From: [Synechococcus] sp. NIES-970
GTDB lineage: Bacteria; Cyanobacteriota; Cyanobacteriia; Cyanobacteriales; MRBY01
Direction: 5' to 3'
Length of the DNA: 64,000 nt
Assembly (NCBI GenBank): GCA_002356215.1
Contig: AP017959.1
Location: 2,372,195 to 2,436,194 of the forward strand
Both the position numbers and the translations under genes were made by a program. The notes beneath the pieces were generated by a model, which was not told the origin of the DNA, did not search any database, and saw nothing but the letters and a program-made list of their open reading frames with translations. This document shows, one piece after another, positions 1 to 9,519 of this stretch (position 1 is its first letter; every line of letters begins with the position of its first letter).

Positions 1-599
1 AATTGCGGCGGGAAAAAATTACCTGGGTTTTAGAAACCTGCGGCTTGCTCGGTCGGGAAAAAATCACGACAGGTAGCTTACCGGGGGGCTGGAAACAGCG
101 GGTGGCATTTGGCGCGTCGGTGATGCATGAGCCGGATATTTTATTTCTCGATGAACCGACTTCGGGGGTAGACCCGGTGGCACGGCGGCAATTTTGGCGT
201 TTGATTCGGGATTTTGCCGGACAAGGGACGGCGGTCCTGGTGACGACCCATTATTTAGAAGAGGCGGAAAACTGTAATCGCATGGCGTTTATGGTGGCGG
301 GGGAGATTGTGGCCCAAGGTTCCCCGACGGAGATTAAGGCGGCGCAACCGGGGCAATTGATTGAGCTTTGTACCAACCACATTCAGCGCAGTTCGGATTT
401 ACTCAAGGAAAAATTAGATCATTGGCGGGTGTCCATTTTTGGCGATCGCCTGCACCTCGTTTTAGATCATCCCGCCGAAGAATTAGATTTTATTCAGCAA
501 ACCTTACAGCAAGCAGGGATTGAAATTTATAGCCAGCGCCCCATTCCCTTTACCCTCGAAGATGCTTTTATTGGCACAGTGCAACGGGCGGAGGCATAA
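1..599 (+). CDS. ABC-2 exporter ATP-binding protein (5' truncated by window edge)
   Basis: The frame is open at the left edge, so only the last 198 or so residues are seen and Walker A lies outside. Visible motifs are the ABC signature in the form LPGGWKQR, Walker B (ILFLDEP), the D-loop (SGVDP) and the switch histidine (TTH). About 85 further residues resemble the C-terminal domain of DrrA/CcmA/YbhF-type exporter ATPases. Two ABC-2 permease genes follow on the same strand (gap of 9 bases to the first), so this subunit most likely powers them. The signature has LP in place of the usual LS, a variation seen in this subfamily. The substrate cannot be inferred. Confidence 0.93.
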   Translation, partial: LRREKITWVLETCGLLGREKITTGSLPGGWKQRVAFGASVMHEPDILFLDEPTSGVDPVARRQFWRLIRDFAGQGTAVLVTTHYLEEAENCNRMAFMVAGEIVAQGSPTEIKAAQPGQLIELCTNHIQRSSDLLKEKLDHWRVSIFGDRLHLVLDHPAEELDFIQQTLQQAGIEIYSQRPIPFTLEDAFIGTVQRAEA

Positions 600-608
600 C
601 GTTAAACC

Positions 609-1715
609 ATGGGTCTGAAACGAATTTTATCCCAAGCAAAAAAGGAACTGGCACAGTTTAGCCGCGATCGCCTCACCGTTGCCTTAGCGTTGGTGCTGCC
701 CTTGGGGATGCTATTAATTTACGGCTATGCGATCCGTTTAGAAACAAAAAATATTCCCCTGAGCATTCAGGATTTCGATAATTCCCCCTTGAGTCGCAGC
801 TATGTGGAACGGCTTTTTGCCACCAATCAATTTATCCCCACGCCCCTTGCTGGAACTTCCCCCCTATCGTCGTTGGATCAAGGCACCGCCAAAGCGACCA
901 TCGTCATTCCCCCAACATTTGCAGAAGATGTGGCGGCGGGCAATGGGAAAGTACAAGCGCTCATTGACGGGACAGACGTGAATAATGCGCGGGTCATCCA
1001 AAACAGTGTGCGGGCGGTGACTAACTTTTTTAGCCAAACCCTACCCAATGTCCAACCCCCCGAAGGGATTCGTGCCAGGGTCAGGATTTGGTTTAATCCT
1101 GGTCGTGAGGAAGCCCTATATATTGTGCCGGGAATTTTTGGCGTCGTCTTTTGGGTATTTCCTTCAATGCTGGCGGCGATCGCCGTGGTGCGGGAAAAGG
1201 AACAGGGAACCGCAATTCAAGTCTACGCCTCGGATCTGAGTGCCACCGAATGGCTTTTGGGTAAAGGCCTGGCTTACTGGCTGGTGGCGATCGCCGAAGC
1301 CCTTGTTGTAATGGGCGTCTCGTTTCTCCTTTTCCATCTCCGCTTACAAACCAATCCCATACCGCTGCTTGTCGGCACAGCGATTTATCTGGCGGCGGCA
1401 GTGTCGTTTGGGTTATTTATCGGTGCCAGGGGCGGCAACCAAAATGCCGCAGTCCAAGGCACAGCCATTTTAGGTTTTCTTACTTCTTTTTTACTCTCCG
1501 GCTTCATTTATCGCCTTGAAAATATTCCCTTTCCGTTATCCTTGATTTCTAATATTATTCCCGCCCGCTACTATATTTTGCTTACCCGCGATGCCTTTGT
1601 GCGGGGCAGTGGTTGGCGCAGTATTTGGTACGTGCCGATTGTTGTTGGCATCATGGGATTAATTCTCTTTCGGGCAGCCACAAAATCCATGAAAAAAATG
1701 CAGTTATCGGAGTAA
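609..1715 (+). CDS. ABC-2 type exporter permease, first of two
   Basis: This 368-residue membrane protein has the ABC-2 permease layout of YbhR/YhhJ type. One N-terminal transmembrane helix lies at about residues 22-42. A large extracytoplasmic domain runs to about residue 170 and contains the family phrase IDGTDVNNA. Five or so C-terminal helices follow. The motif VVREKEQGT, on the cytoplasmic side after the second helix, is typical of ABC-2 permeases. The ATG at 609 lies 9 bases after the ATPase stop. With the next gene it probably forms a heterodimeric exporter for a drug, lipid or polymer precursor. The substrate is unknown. Confidence 0.92.
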   Translation: MGLKRILSQAKKELAQFSRDRLTVALALVLPLGMLLIYGYAIRLETKNIPLSIQDFDNSPLSRSYVERLFATNQFIPTPLAGTSPLSSLDQGTAKATIVIPPTFAEDVAAGNGKVQALIDGTDVNNARVIQNSVRAVTNFFSQTLPNVQPPEGIRARVRIWFNPGREEALYIVPGIFGVVFWVFPSMLAAIAVVREKEQGTAIQVYASDLSATEWLLGKGLAYWLVAIAEALVVMGVSFLLFHLRLQTNPIPLLVGTAIYLAAAVSFGLFIGARGGNQNAAVQGTAILGFLTSFLLSGFIYRLENIPFPLSLISNIIPARYYILLTRDAFVRGSGWRSIWYVPIVVGIMGLILFRAATKSMKKMQLSE

Positions 1716-1722
1716 ATTTAAC

Positions 1723-2856
1723 ATGATAAAAAATAATTTACTACAACGTTTTTTTGATGGTCGGTTCTGGGCTTTAGTTCTGAAAGAAATTCAGCAAATT
1801 CTTAAAAGTCGCCAATCTGTTTTTCTTCTCATTTTTCCACCCACAATTCAATTATTAGTTTTTGGTTTGGCTCTCAGTCCCAATGTAGATCACCTCAGTT
1901 TAGGCTTGGTAGACTATGCTAATTCTGCCCAAAGTCGCGAATTTGTTTCGGCCTTAATTGAAAATGACATTTTTCAAATTACTGCGGCCCCAACAAACGA
2001 AACTCAATTGCAACAAAAGGTACGCAACGGTCAATTAACCGCAGGTTTGATTATTCCCCCAAATTTTGATCGGGACTTAAATCAGGGTAGCTCTGCGGAG
2101 GTACAAGTTTTTATTGATGGGGTTGATGCGAACACTGCAGGCATTGCCAATGGTTATCTGAATCAAATTGTTAATCACTACAATCAACAAAAGAATGCCG
2201 TCTTTAATACATTGCCAATCGAAAGTCAGAGCCGTTTCTTGTACAATCCCGGTTTGACCAGTAGTTGGTTCTTTGTGCCGGGGGTAATTGGGGTGGTGCT
2301 GACTTTGACGGGTTCATTGATTTCTTCGATTACCGTGATCCGCGAAAAGGATGTTGGCACATTGGAGCAGTTGTTGATGACTCCGGCATCTAGCGGAGAA
2401 ATTTTGCTCGCTAAAATTGTGCCATTGTTTATTCTTTTAATGGGGGATGTTTTAATTGCTTCGGCAATGGGAAGGTTTATTTTTCATTTGCCATTCCGAG
2501 GTAATTTTTTGATTTTTTATCTCCTCTCTGGACTCTATGTTTTTGTCAGTATCGGTTTAGGTATTTTGCTCGCTACCCTGTCTCGTACCCAGCAACAAGT
2601 TGTTTTAACGTCCTTCTTTTTTAATGCGCCGATTATCCAACTCTCTGGGGCGATCGCCCCGATTGAGAGTATGCCAAAATTTTTCCAGATACTCTCGTGG
2701 TTTGACCCGTTGCGCCATTATGTGGCGATCGCCCGTAGCTTGGTGCTCAAAGGTGTCGCCCTTGAGGCGCTTTTCCCGAATATTATTGCCCTTTGTCTCT
2801 GCGCTGCTTTTCTTTTGACCGTCAGTATCCGTCGTTTCCGCTCTCAATTGAACTAA
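1723..2856 (+). CDS. ABC-2 type exporter permease, second of two
   Basis: This 377-residue paralogue of the preceding permease has the same topology: one N-terminal helix, a large external domain with FIDGVDANTAG, and a C-terminal bundle of about five helices. It carries the conserved phrase VIREKDVGTLEQLL, the usual cytoplasmic ABC-2 motif, here closer to the YbhS consensus than in its partner. It starts 7 bases after the upstream stop, so the three genes form one operon. Codon use is more AT-rich than in the neighbours. It is the last gene of the exporter unit, and the next gene lies on the opposite strand. Confidence 0.92.
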   Translation: MIKNNLLQRFFDGRFWALVLKEIQQILKSRQSVFLLIFPPTIQLLVFGLALSPNVDHLSLGLVDYANSAQSREFVSALIENDIFQITAAPTNETQLQQKVRNGQLTAGLIIPPNFDRDLNQGSSAEVQVFIDGVDANTAGIANGYLNQIVNHYNQQKNAVFNTLPIESQSRFLYNPGLTSSWFFVPGVIGVVLTLTGSLISSITVIREKDVGTLEQLLMTPASSGEILLAKIVPLFILLMGDVLIASAMGRFIFHLPFRGNFLIFYLLSGLYVFVSIGLGILLATLSRTQQQVVLTSFFFNAPIIQLSGAIAPIESMPKFFQILSWFDPLRHYVAIARSLVLKGVALEALFPNIIALCLCAAFLLTVSIRRFRSQLN

Positions 2857-2901
2857 ACCCTGAGCGATATTTTTAGAAAATTAGGCTAATTTGGGGTTTG
2901 C

Positions 2902-3564
2902 TTAGGTTATGTCCATGGGTTTTTCGTAGCCATTTTCATAGGCAAACCGTACCAATTGAGAACGATTTTCCAGATTCAATTTATTCAAAATACTGCTGAG
3001 GTGGGTCTGTACGGTGCGCGGGCTCACATAGAGATGGTCACTGATTTGCTTATTGGTCCATCCCTGTACAACTTCCCGAAAGACCCGCATTTCTGCTGGG
3101 GTCAGAGGTAATGGGTCGGGCTCACTTTGGGTTTCCTGGGGGGGTGCTTGTTCGGTTAGACGCTGTATTTCTGATTGAATTTTCTCCAGTCGCGCCAGCT
3201 GCCGTTCGATTTTTGCCAAGAGTTCCTTCATTTCAAAGGGTTTGACGATATAGTCATCTGCCCCTGAAAAATGCCCTTCTAGGCGATTCTCTAGATCGGC
3301 CTGACTTGAGAGGAATAAAAATGGCAGTAGATCTCCAGAGGGTTGGGCACGAATCCGCCGGCAGAGCTCAAAGCCATCCATTTTTGGCATACGCACATCG
3401 GAGACGATCAAGTTGGGTTGAAATTCTGGCCACACTTCTAACCCCTGTTCTCCGGATGAGGCGATCGCCACATCATAACCTGCTTGTTGCAATAGATTTT
3501 CTAAAATCTTTTGCAAGATTAGGTCATCATCAACCACGAGAATTCGTTTCATTAGATTGGCCAT
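2902..3564 (-). CDS. NarL/LuxR-family two-component response regulator
   Basis: A receiver domain (about residues 6-122) is joined by a Glu/Gln/Pro-rich linker to a LuxR-type helix-turn-helix (about 150-210). The acidic pocket DDD is at 12-14, the phosphoacceptor Asp is at 56 (IVSDVRMP), a switch Ser is in FLFLSSQ, and the conserved Lys is in YIVKPFE. The HTH holds the family phrase WTNKQISDHLYVSPRTVQTHL. It is therefore a phosphorylation-controlled DNA-binding protein. No sensor kinase is adjacent, so it is an orphan regulator here. The sequence differs from what I recall of Rre1/Ycf29, so no symbol is given. A second in-frame Met four residues later could be the true start. Confidence 0.9.
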   Translation of the reverse strand: MANLMKRILVVDDDLILQKILENLLQQAGYDVAIASSGEQGLEVWPEFQPNLIVSDVRMPKMDGFELCRRIRAQPSGDLLPFLFLSSQADLENRLEGHFSGADDYIVKPFEMKELLAKIERQLARLEKIQSEIQRLTEQAPPQETQSEPDPLPLTPAEMRVFREVVQGWTNKQISDHLYVSPRTVQTHLSSILNKLNLENRSQLVRFAYENGYEKPMDIT

Positions 3565-3778
3565 GATTGGGAAGGACTAGCTCATTAAAATCTTGACAAT
3601 AATTTGGCAAAAAACACCAAGGTCACCTTTAAGGTTAGTACGGATAGGTTCGGGTTGAGCTGTGGCTTTTGTAACCAATCTACAGATTTATTTACAATTT
3701 TTTGTAAACTATGGGGAGTGTCAATTGCTTCTCAGTTCAGTTTTGCGCCCCAGGGACGCCAGGAGGTCAGTGCCAGTT

Positions 3779-4687
3779 ATGAAGCTTAAGCTCAAACCGG
3801 AAGAATATTTATTGTGGGGTCATGGGTTAGCCATGGCATTTGGTCTTGCAGGCTTATTGCTTGTTTTACCAAATGCAGATTTTATTGCGAGTTTGCCAGA
3901 ATTCGGCAGGGTGGCCTTTCGTTTGTCGATGGCCAATGGTGGCGTGATGTATATGCTCTTAGGGATGGCGGCAGTGACGGTCTATGCTTATCGCACCCTC
4001 TCGAAGAGATATTTATTTTCTTTTCTCATCCCAGCCCTGACGATATCGGTATCGGCGGAACTACTGGGCACAAGCACGGGGTTTCCCTTTGGGGCTTATC
4101 ACTACACCAGTGGCCTCGGTTACAAGATCGCGGGTTTGGTTCCATTTACAATTCCTCTTTCTTGGTTTTATCTGGGTTTCAGCAGCTTTTTGATCGCCCG
4201 GGTGGGTTTGCAGAAATATAATCTACCCCGTTGGGTATATTCCCTGAGTGCGATCGCCCTCGGTGCTTTATTGCTGACCTCTTGGGATTTTGTCTTGGAT
4301 CCTGGCATGAGCCAGACCGCTGTACCCTTCTGGGAATGGGAAGTGGTGGGGCCTTTCTTTGGGATGCCCTATGAGAATTTTTCTGGTTGGTTCGGTACGG
4401 GCGCAATTTTTATGGGCATTGCCAGTCTGTTTTGGGGTCAGGCACCATTACATCTTTCTCGAGAACAGTTACAACTGCCCTTTGTGATGTATCTGTTTAA
4501 CTTTACCTTTGCCACCATGATGAGCATTGGTGGGGGAATTTATCCTCCCATCTTCCTGGGGATTTTGTTGGGTCTAGGGCCAGTGGTCGCTTTATATTTC
4601 AGCATTCCCAAAGCCAATGAAATGACAACGGTCATTCCGATAGTTGATGGCACTTCGACAAACATTCCGGTAGGTGCGGGTCGTTAA
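3779..4687 (+). CDS. cruF: gamma-carotene 1',2'-hydratase CruF
   Basis: A polytopic membrane protein of 302 residues, of the DUF422/carotenoid hydratase family, predicted to hydrate the psi end of gamma-carotene on the way to myxol. Family features are the run AELLGTSTGFPFGAYHYT, the segment SWDFVLDPGM and about eight hydrophobic helices. I choose the ATG at 3779 because AGGAGG lies 12 bases upstream (3761-3766) and the protein then has the usual length. An in-frame ATG at 3662 would add 39 residues without a family counterpart and with no good ribosome site. The next gene is cruG, the order known in Synechococcus PCC 7002 (Graham and Bryant). A hairpin with a T-run follows the stop. Confidence 0.9.
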   Translation: MKLKLKPEEYLLWGHGLAMAFGLAGLLLVLPNADFIASLPEFGRVAFRLSMANGGVMYMLLGMAAVTVYAYRTLSKRYLFSFLIPALTISVSAELLGTSTGFPFGAYHYTSGLGYKIAGLVPFTIPLSWFYLGFSSFLIARVGLQKYNLPRWVYSLSAIALGALLLTSWDFVLDPGMSQTAVPFWEWEVVGPFFGMPYENFSGWFGTGAIFMGIASLFWGQAPLHLSREQLQLPFVMYLFNFTFATMMSIGGGIYPPIFLGILLGLGPVVALYFSIPKANEMTTVIPIVDGTSTNIPVGAGR

Positions 4688-4708
4688 ATAAATCGTTCTA
4701 AATGTATT

Positions 4709-4735
4709 CCCCCATGGTGAAACTTGGGGGTTTTT
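4709..4735 (+). terminator. Intrinsic terminator between cruF and cruG
   Basis: CCCCCA (4709-4714) pairs with TGGGGG (4725-4730) across a 10-base loop, and five T follow directly. It sits 22 bases after the cruF stop and 30 bases before the cruG start, so it may separate or attenuate the two genes. Confidence 0.7.
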
Positions 4736-4764
4736 GTTGTTTATTTTTTTAGGTTAACTGGGTT

Positions 4765-5961
4765 ATGGATGGGTTTTCGCCGATGTGGTTGGGGGCAATG
4801 TGCCTGGCCGGACTCCTGCTTCAAGGGAGTGGTGCTTTAGTTGTCGTTGCTAGGTTGATGAAAGGGGCCGTGCGGCGATCGCCTTTGACGCCCAAGTCCT
4901 CTGAGCCACAAAATTTAGCTTCGGTGACAGTGGTCGTGCCGAGCTTAAACGAAGTGGAGCGGATCCAACCCTGTCTCGATGGCCTCAGTCACCAGGGCTA
5001 TGAGGTGCGGGAAATTTTGGTAGTTGATAGCAACTCCACCGATGGCACCCGGGAAAAGGTATTGGCCCAGACAGAAACAGACCCGCGCTTTCGTCTGTTA
5101 ACCGATGACCCGCTGCCCCAGGGCTGGGTAGGTCGTCCCTGGGCGCTCAATTGGGGCTTTACCCATAGTTCTCCAGGGAGTGAATGGTTCTTGGGGGTCG
5201 ATGCAGATACCCAACCCCAACGGGGGATGATTGCCAGTCTCTTGGCAGCCGCCGAGGAGGAAGGCTTTGATCTGGTTTCCCTCTCGCCCCAGTTTATTTT
5301 GCGATCGCCTGGGGAATGGTGGCTCCAACCGGCATTGTTAATGACCCTACTCTTCCGCTTTGATGTGGCGGGGATTCGCCAACCGGATCAAGATTCGGTG
5401 ATGGCCAATGGCCAATGTTTTCTCTGTCGGCGGGCTGTGCTCGAAAAAGTGGGTGGCTACCAGTCGGCGGCGGGTTCTTTCTGTGATGACGTCACCCTGG
5501 CGCGCAACATTGCCAAGGCGGGTTATAAAGTCGGATTTTTGGATGGGGCGAAGATTATTAAGGTACGCATGTATGAAGGGATGCGGGAAACCTGGGAGGA
5601 ATGGGGGCGATCGCTTGATTTAAAAGATGCCACCTCCCGGACAGAGTTGTGGGGCCAGTTGTGGTTATTAACGGCGGTGCAGGGACTACCGATTCCCCTG
5701 ACGATGTTGCTATTTGGCCTTGTGGAAGAAGGCTTTAGGGGTTTATTTCTCTCCCTTTGGTTGGGGCTAAATCTCTTCTTGCTGCTGGTACGCTTCGGGA
5801 TGCTCCTGGCCATTTCTGGTTCCTATGACCGCCGATTAAGCCCAGGAAAAAGTGCCCTCTTATTTTGGTTATCTCCTTTCGCTGACCCCTTTGCCGTGGC
5901 GCGGATTTTTCTCTCGGCGCGGCAAAAACCAAAAACATGGCGGGGGCGGGTGTACAGCTAA
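4765..5961 (+). CDS. cruG: Carotenoid 2-O-glycosyltransferase CruG
   Basis: Family 2 glycosyltransferase of 398 residues with one N-terminal helix, a GT-A domain (about residues 50-280) and two or three C-terminal helices. Visible motifs are VVVPSLNE and VVDSNSTDGT (nucleotide-sugar binding), the metal-binding DAD in GVDADTQP, and CDDVTLARN, the acceptor-side acidic motif. Next to cruF it is best read as CruG, which adds the sugar (fucose in PCC 7002) to the 2'-hydroxyl of myxol. The GDP-mannose dehydratase at 42583-43665 could supply the fucose donor pathway. Without the neighbour it would only be called a membrane glycosyltransferase. Confidence 0.85.
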   Translation: MDGFSPMWLGAMCLAGLLLQGSGALVVVARLMKGAVRRSPLTPKSSEPQNLASVTVVVPSLNEVERIQPCLDGLSHQGYEVREILVVDSNSTDGTREKVLAQTETDPRFRLLTDDPLPQGWVGRPWALNWGFTHSSPGSEWFLGVDADTQPQRGMIASLLAAAEEEGFDLVSLSPQFILRSPGEWWLQPALLMTLLFRFDVAGIRQPDQDSVMANGQCFLCRRAVLEKVGGYQSAAGSFCDDVTLARNIAKAGYKVGFLDGAKIIKVRMYEGMRETWEEWGRSLDLKDATSRTELWGQLWLLTAVQGLPIPLTMLLFGLVEEGFRGLFLSLWLGLNLFLLLVRFGMLLAISGSYDRRLSPGKSALLFWLSPFADPFAVARIFLSARQKPKTWRGRVYS

Positions 5962-6008
5962 AAACGGTATGATAGCTCTGTTTTGTTGTTGGTCATAGGG
6001 AAAAGAAA

Positions 6009-7172
6009 ATGGCGATCGCCTTACCGAAAAAAATCATGCTCTTGGGTGCTGGAGAACTGGGAAAAGAAGTGGCGATCGCTGCCCAGCGGTTAGGAAATAC
6101 CGTCATTGCCGTGGATCGCTATGACAATGCCCCAGCAATGCAGGTGGCCGACCAGCGGGAAGTGATTTCCATGCTTGATGGGGCCGCCCTCGAAGCCGTG
6201 ATTCGGAAACATCAACCCGATCTGATCGTGCCAGAAGTCGAAGCGATCCGCACCGAAAAACTGATGGCATTGGAAGAAGCTGGCTACACTGTGATCCCCA
6301 CCGCCGCCGCCACAAATTTCACCATGAACCGCGATCGCATCCGCGACCTCGCCAGTGAAGAATTGGGCCTACGCACCGCGAAATACGCCTATGCCACCAG
6401 CCTAGATGAACTCAAAATCGTCGCCAAAGACATTGGTTTTCCGAATGTGATCAAACCGGTGATGTCTTCCTCCGGGAAAGGGCAATCTGTCGTGAAAACC
6501 CCTGCCGAATTAGAACAAGCTTGGGACTATGCGATCGCCGGCGCGCGCGGGGATACGGCCAAAATCATCATTGAAGAATTCATCAACTTTGAGGTAGAAA
6601 TCACCCTCCTGACAATCCGCCAGTGGCAGGGAGAGACATTATTCTGTCCGGCGATCGCCCACCGCCAAGAGCGGGGAGATTACCAAGAATCTTGGCAGCC
6701 CGTTGGGTTAACCGAAGCGCAAATCCAAGCGGCCCAGAACATTGCCCGCCAAGTCACCGACACACTAGGGGGCGCTGGCATTTTCGGCGTCGAATTTTTT
6801 ATCACCAAAGATGAAGTGATTTTCTCAGAATTGTCCCCCCGGCCCCACGACACAGGCATGGTGACCCTCATTTCCCAAAATTTAAACGAATTTGAACTGC
6901 ACCTGCGGGCGATTCTCGGTTTGCCGATTCCCACCATTGAGCTATTGAGCCCTGCTGCCAGTGCGGTGATTCTCGCCACGGAAAGTAGTGATCAAATTAC
7001 TTTCACGGGGGTCGCCGAAGCCCTGGCCATTCCCGACACCGATTTACGCCTTTTTGGGAAACCCGATGCCCGTCCCTACCGCCGCATGGGTGTCGCCCTC
7101 GCCAAAGGAAAAACTGCCACCGAAGCGCGCCAGAAGGCAGCCACCGCAGCGGCCCAGGTCAAAATTGTCTAG
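6009..7172 (+). CDS. purT: Formate-dependent phosphoribosylglycinamide formyltransferase PurT
   Basis: ATP-grasp enzyme of 387 residues that uses formate and ATP to formylate GAR, the third step of de novo purine synthesis, independent of formyl-tetrahydrofolate. It begins with the dinucleotide-like loop [10 protein letters not shown], then has [14 protein letters not shown] and the ATP-grasp core ([42 protein letters not shown]). The PurT-specific ending [11 protein letters not shown] is present. Length matches E. coli PurT (392). A TATGAT box about 40 bases upstream (around 5968) could be its -10. The gene ends 17 bases before a convergent gene. Confidence 0.97.
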   Translation: MAIALPKKIMLLGAGELGKEVAIAAQRLGNTVIAVDRYDNAPAMQVADQREVISMLDGAALEAVIRKHQPDLIVPEVEAIRTEKLMALEEAGYTVIPTAAATNFTMNRDRIRDLASEELGLRTAKYAYATSLDELKIVAKDIGFPNVIKPVMSSSGKGQSVVKTPAELEQAWDYAIAGARGDTAKIIIEEFINFEVEITLLTIRQWQGETLFCPAIAHRQERGDYQESWQPVGLTEAQIQAAQNIARQVTDTLGGAGIFGVEFFITKDEVIFSELSPRPHDTGMVTLISQNLNEFELHLRAILGLPIPTIELLSPAASAVILATESSDQITFTGVAEALAIPDTDLRLFGKPDARPYRRMGVALAKGKTATEARQKAATAAAQVKIV

Positions 7173-7189
7173 GGGGATGGGCTCTTTGT

Positions 7190-8689
7190 TTAATTGAAGG
7201 TTGTTGGTCGGCTCGGGGTACTATTCGCCAACATGAGCCAATCACGACCCAATTGAATGGTGATGTCAGAGTTCAATACTCCAGTGCTCTCTACCCGCAC
7301 CTCCCCGAAACCAAGGCTTGCGCGCATTTCTGAAGCGGTCAGGTCATCCCCCCGCTGGGCGACAATACGGGTATTTTCTAGAGGTTCTGACCAGTCCCGG
7401 GCGATGGAAACCCGCGTATAACCTGCCTCGTTGAGACGCTCTAAAAGTGATCGCACAGCTTGGGGATTGCCGGTACTGTCTTGGATCGCAATACGTATAC
7501 TACCGGGGGAGGGGAGGTCTCTGCTGGCGGTGTAATTGGTACTGAGCTCGAAGTGCTGGGCCATTACCCGACTAATGCTGTTGCGGTGGGGTAACCAATA
7601 GCTCACATTGCCATCACGGCCATCACCACTAAATTCTCCAGGCAACATCACCATTTGCATGTCACTGCGGTTGACCTGGGAGGCAAATCCTGCCAGGGCG
7701 ATCAATTCCTGAACGCTTAAATTGGTATCGATGTGGGACTGGATAATAGACATAATTTGGGGGAAACGCACCAAATTACTGGGGGTGAGTCCCTGTTCCA
7801 GCACCGCCCGGATTAAACTTTGTTGACGCTGTACCCGACCAATATCGCCAAATTCGTCGTAACGGAAGCGGAGAAATTGGAGGGCTCTTTCGCCGTCTAG
7901 GTGCTGTTCTCCTTTTTGGAGGTTGATATAGAGGCGTTGGCTATCGTCCTGGTAGCGCATATCTTGGGGAACATACACCGTAACGCCTCCCAGGGCATCA
8001 ATTAGTTTACCGATGCCTTGGACATTGACCCGGATATAGCGGTCAATTTCTACCCCACCGAGGGTCTCACTGACGGTTTTGGCGGCGAGAACGGCCCCAC
8101 CGTAGGCGTTAGCATGGTTAACTTTTGATGTGCCATAGCCAGGAATATTGACTTGGGTGTCCCGGGGAATCGACAGGAGTGAGAGGCGCTGAGCCGCAGG
8201 GTCAAATCGCAGCAGCAGCATGGTATCCGACAGCCCTTCAAAGGAATTTATGAGGGCATGATATCCAAGGTCTTCACTGTTTTCATCATTTACATCGGAG
8301 GTGAGGACTTTGGTGCCTAGGAGCAAAATATTGACGGGACGGGTGAGCTCCGGGAGCCGGAGAGATTGTTTGGCGATCGCCTCATCTTGAGAAAAAACAT
8401 CCAACTCTTCCGGAGCGAGGGGGGTTTGTCGGAGGGGCGTCGAAGAGAGGGATACCGCTAAGAGGGCACCAGCCGTTGCTGAGACAATCGACACCCCAGT
8501 CAAGCCACACCAAATCATCAGCCAGTGCCAAGGGGAAAGGGGACGACGTTTTTTTGCTGCAGACTTTTGAGCAATTTTGGCTTTAACTTTTTTTGCTGGT
8601 TGAGTTGCTGTAGACGGACGTTGATTTGTTTGGGATGACTTTGTTGCAGGCACGGGGTTCCTCACACCGACAAGACCACATTGAAGCAC
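7190..8689 (-). CDS. LytR-CpsA-Psr (LCP) family cell-wall glycopolymer ligase
   Basis: A 499-residue membrane-anchored protein. A basic cytoplasmic tail is followed by one helix (about residues 55-80), an LCP domain (about 117-290) and a C-terminal LytR_C domain (about 395-490). LCP hallmarks are LLLGTK, SDTMLLLRFDP, SIPRDTQV, KVNHANAYGG, and the pyrophosphate-binding arginines around FLRFRYDEFGDIGRVQRQQ. LCP enzymes transfer lipid-linked glycopolymers to peptidoglycan; in cyanobacteria the likely product is sheath or S-layer-linked polysaccharide. The first 15 or so residues are uncertain because GTG codons inside the frame could also start it. It is transcribed towards purT and has no partner gene nearby. 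Confidence 0.9.
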   Translation of the reverse strand: MLQCGLVGVRNPVPATKSSQTNQRPSTATQPAKKVKAKIAQKSAAKKRRPLSPWHWLMIWCGLTGVSIVSATAGALLAVSLSSTPLRQTPLAPEELDVFSQDEAIAKQSLRLPELTRPVNILLLGTKVLTSDVNDENSEDLGYHALINSFEGLSDTMLLLRFDPAAQRLSLLSIPRDTQVNIPGYGTSKVNHANAYGGAVLAAKTVSETLGGVEIDRYIRVNVQGIGKLIDALGGVTVYVPQDMRYQDDSQRLYINLQKGEQHLDGERALQFLRFRYDEFGDIGRVQRQQSLIRAVLEQGLTPSNLVRFPQIMSIIQSHIDTNLSVQELIALAGFASQVNRSDMQMVMLPGEFSGDGRDGNVSYWLPHRNSISRVMAQHFELSTNYTASRDLPSPGSIRIAIQDSTGNPQAVRSLLERLNEAGYTRVSIARDWSEPLENTRIVAQRGDDLTASEMRASLGFGEVRVESTGVLNSDITIQLGRDWLMLANSTPSRPTTFN

Positions 8690-8992
8690 AAGCGGGACAG
8701 AATACTTTGCTTTGATAGTTATGCTAAACCAGAGGTTCGACTTTTGGTGGGTTTTATCAGAGAAAATATCTGCTGATTGCGATGACGAGAGATAGGCTCC
8801 ACTGATGGGTCACTTTTATGTCAAGGACGGCGATCGCCAGTTACTATTTCTATCTCCACAGTCTGCAAACCAGCCGTCTCCAAATATACAAAAATCGATG
8901 GTTTTCAGTAGAACCCTAACTGAAAACCATCGACAGGATAGATTTATTGCAAGGGAACAGAACCGTTTTTGCCAGAAAATCGCCCCCTTAGC
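8690..8992. other. Intergenic region, 303 bases
   Basis: No credible gene. It holds the leader of the minus-strand LCP gene and, at its right end, the strong hairpin described separately. One HIP1 octamer is present near 8830. Confidence 0.6.
8890..8933 (-). terminator. Intrinsic terminator of the small secreted protein gene
   Basis: A perfect 15-base-pair stem (8895-8909 with 8919-8933, arms starting TCGATGGTTTT) closes a 9-base loop. On the minus strand it is followed by five T (8890-8894). It lies about 60 bases after the stop of the upstream minus-strand gene, as expected for a Rho-independent terminator. Confidence 0.85.
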
Positions 8993-9352
8993 CTAAAGCC
9001 CATTGGTGGGATTCACCATCTCGGTTGCTTCCGTCTCCGCCGTGGCCGGTTCTGGCTGTCTTCTCTGGCGCCAGTATTCTTGCAACTGGTTACGGTAATT
9101 GGCCGCGGCATTATCCAGGCTTGAGTTGGTGCTCTGTTGGAATTGCTCCGGATCGCGATTACCTAAGCGCATCATGTGGATCAGATTGTAGGGATTAAAG
9201 CCATCTGTGTTGCCATAGAGAGAAGAGTTTTCGCTGCGTTGGTAATTTCCCTCTAGATCTTGGGCGCTTTGGGCTTGGCCTGGGGTAAGGGTCGCGCCGA
9301 TGAGGGCCGCACTAAAGCTACAGGTGAGGGCAAGTAGGACAGATTTTTTCAT
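8993..9352 (-). CDS. Small exported protein of unknown function
   Basis: The protein has 119 residues from the Met that begins MKKSVLLALTCSF, a clear Sec signal peptide ending near GQAQSAQ. The mature part is polar and rich in Asn, Gln and Arg, including NPYNLIHMMRLGNRDPEQFQ and a Glu/Ala/Thr-rich tail. I do not recognise a named family, although related short Asn/Gln-rich exported proteins occur in cyanobacteria. An upstream in-frame Met at 9400 would place 16 extra residues before the signal peptide, which is unlikely. It has its own strong terminator, so it is probably expressed as a single gene. Confidence 0.75.
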   Translation of the reverse strand: MKKSVLLALTCSFSAALIGATLTPGQAQSAQDLEGNYQRSENSSLYGNTDGFNPYNLIHMMRLGNRDPEQFQQSTNSSLDNAAANYRNQLQEYWRQRRQPEPATAETEATEMVNPTNGL

Positions 9353-9519
9353 GGAACTTATCGGCAATGGGTTTATGCACAGGTTATCTTTGTTGACCAT
9401 TGTGCCGCAAAAAAGTTTCTCTGTTTTTTTGCATTTACTTTCGACGAAAAAACGCCCCCCGTGGGAGACGCCAATGGGAGCCAGTGATGAAATGCTCTAC
9501 TGGCATTGAGGGGTTTGCT

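Noticed and set aside
3604-3789. 61-codon plus-strand frame in front of cruF
   Set aside because: It overlaps the cruF start and ribosome site in another frame and has no recognisable domain.
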